DNA of 64,000 bases from Evansella cellulosilytica DSM 2522. Lineage in GTDB: Bacteria; Bacillota; Bacilli; Bacillales; Salisediminibacteriaceae. A program made the position numbers and the translations under genes. Positions 63,939 to 64,000 of the stretch are shown here, piece after piece. The notes below the pieces were generated by a model that searched no databases, was not told the origin of the DNA, and was given only the letters and a program-made list of their open reading frames with translations. Location of the stretch: NCBI RefSeq assembly GCF_000177235.2, contig NC_014829.1:2790001-2854000 (forward strand), written 5' to 3'. Each line of letters opens with the position of its first letter. Positions within the stretch are counted from its first letter, which is position 1.

Positions 63939-64000
63939 CGGAATCCCTCCTCCTGTTTTGTAAAGACTCTTACTTCTTATCTTATCTTTTCCCCTCCAAA

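Overview
The window is one long, mostly minus-strand chromosomal segment from a low-GC, endospore-forming member of the Bacillaceae. It carries sigE, sigG, spoIIGA, spoVD, spoVE, a gerR/rsfA-type regulator, ylbJ, yunB and a csfG-like sporulation RNA. Bacillithiol synthesis (bshC) and a meso-DAP-type MurE also fit Bacillus. Gene order follows the Bacillus subtilis ylaN-cta-ylb-dcw-spoIIG-ylm region with local gains and losses. The species cannot be named from the sequence.

Layout, in window coordinates. 1-2.4 kb: sepF (cut by the window edge), ylmE, ylmC and sigG. 2.5-4.2 kb: sigE and spoIIGA (spoIIG operon). 4.6-23.9 kb: the division and cell wall (dcw) cluster, read on the minus strand from mraZ through rsmH, ftsL, pbpB, spoVD, murE, a degenerate murF-like gene, mraY, murD, spoVE, murB, divIB, ylxW, ylxX, sbp and ftsA to ftsZ. 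murG is absent from its usual place between spoVE and murB, and that gap holds a candidate structured RNA. 24.2-46.8 kb: bshC, a DUF3397-type membrane protein, panE and the ylb genes. The ylb block is interrupted by an IS110-family element, an MdtG-like efflux gene, and an XPB-type helicase with its partner. 46.9-55.7 kb: an accessory stretch with a YugN-like protein, an AI-2E/YtvI-type membrane protein, yunB, ankyrin and YkuK proteins, and a GntR-regulated ABC transporter. 55.9-62.8 kb: the caa3 cytochrome oxidase operon (ctaB-C-D-E-F plus a ctaM/yozB-like gene) with divergent ctaA. 62.9-64 kb: a Dps-like protein and ylaN.

Functionally the window joins peptidoglycan precursor synthesis (MurB, MurD, MurE, MraY), septal synthesis (PBP2B, FtsL, DivIB, FtsA, FtsZ, SepF) and the switch to sporulation. 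SpoIIGA would process pro-sigma-E in the mother cell, and sigma-G would follow in the forespore. The sigG leader shows a hairpin that would mask its ribosome binding site only on read-through transcripts, and a sigma-F-like promoter whose transcript would start inside that hairpin.

The most striking feature is the IS110-family element. It sits inside the right arm of an intrinsic-terminator hairpin that belongs to a family with about ten members in this window. These members share an inner AAAGGT/ACCTTT core while their outer arms covary. The element's non-coding end contains, in adjacent short segments, an 11-nt match to one flank of the insertion and an 8-nt complement to the other. This is what a target-binding loop of a bridge RNA should look like, and it suggests that the element is programmed to insert into this repeated terminator family.
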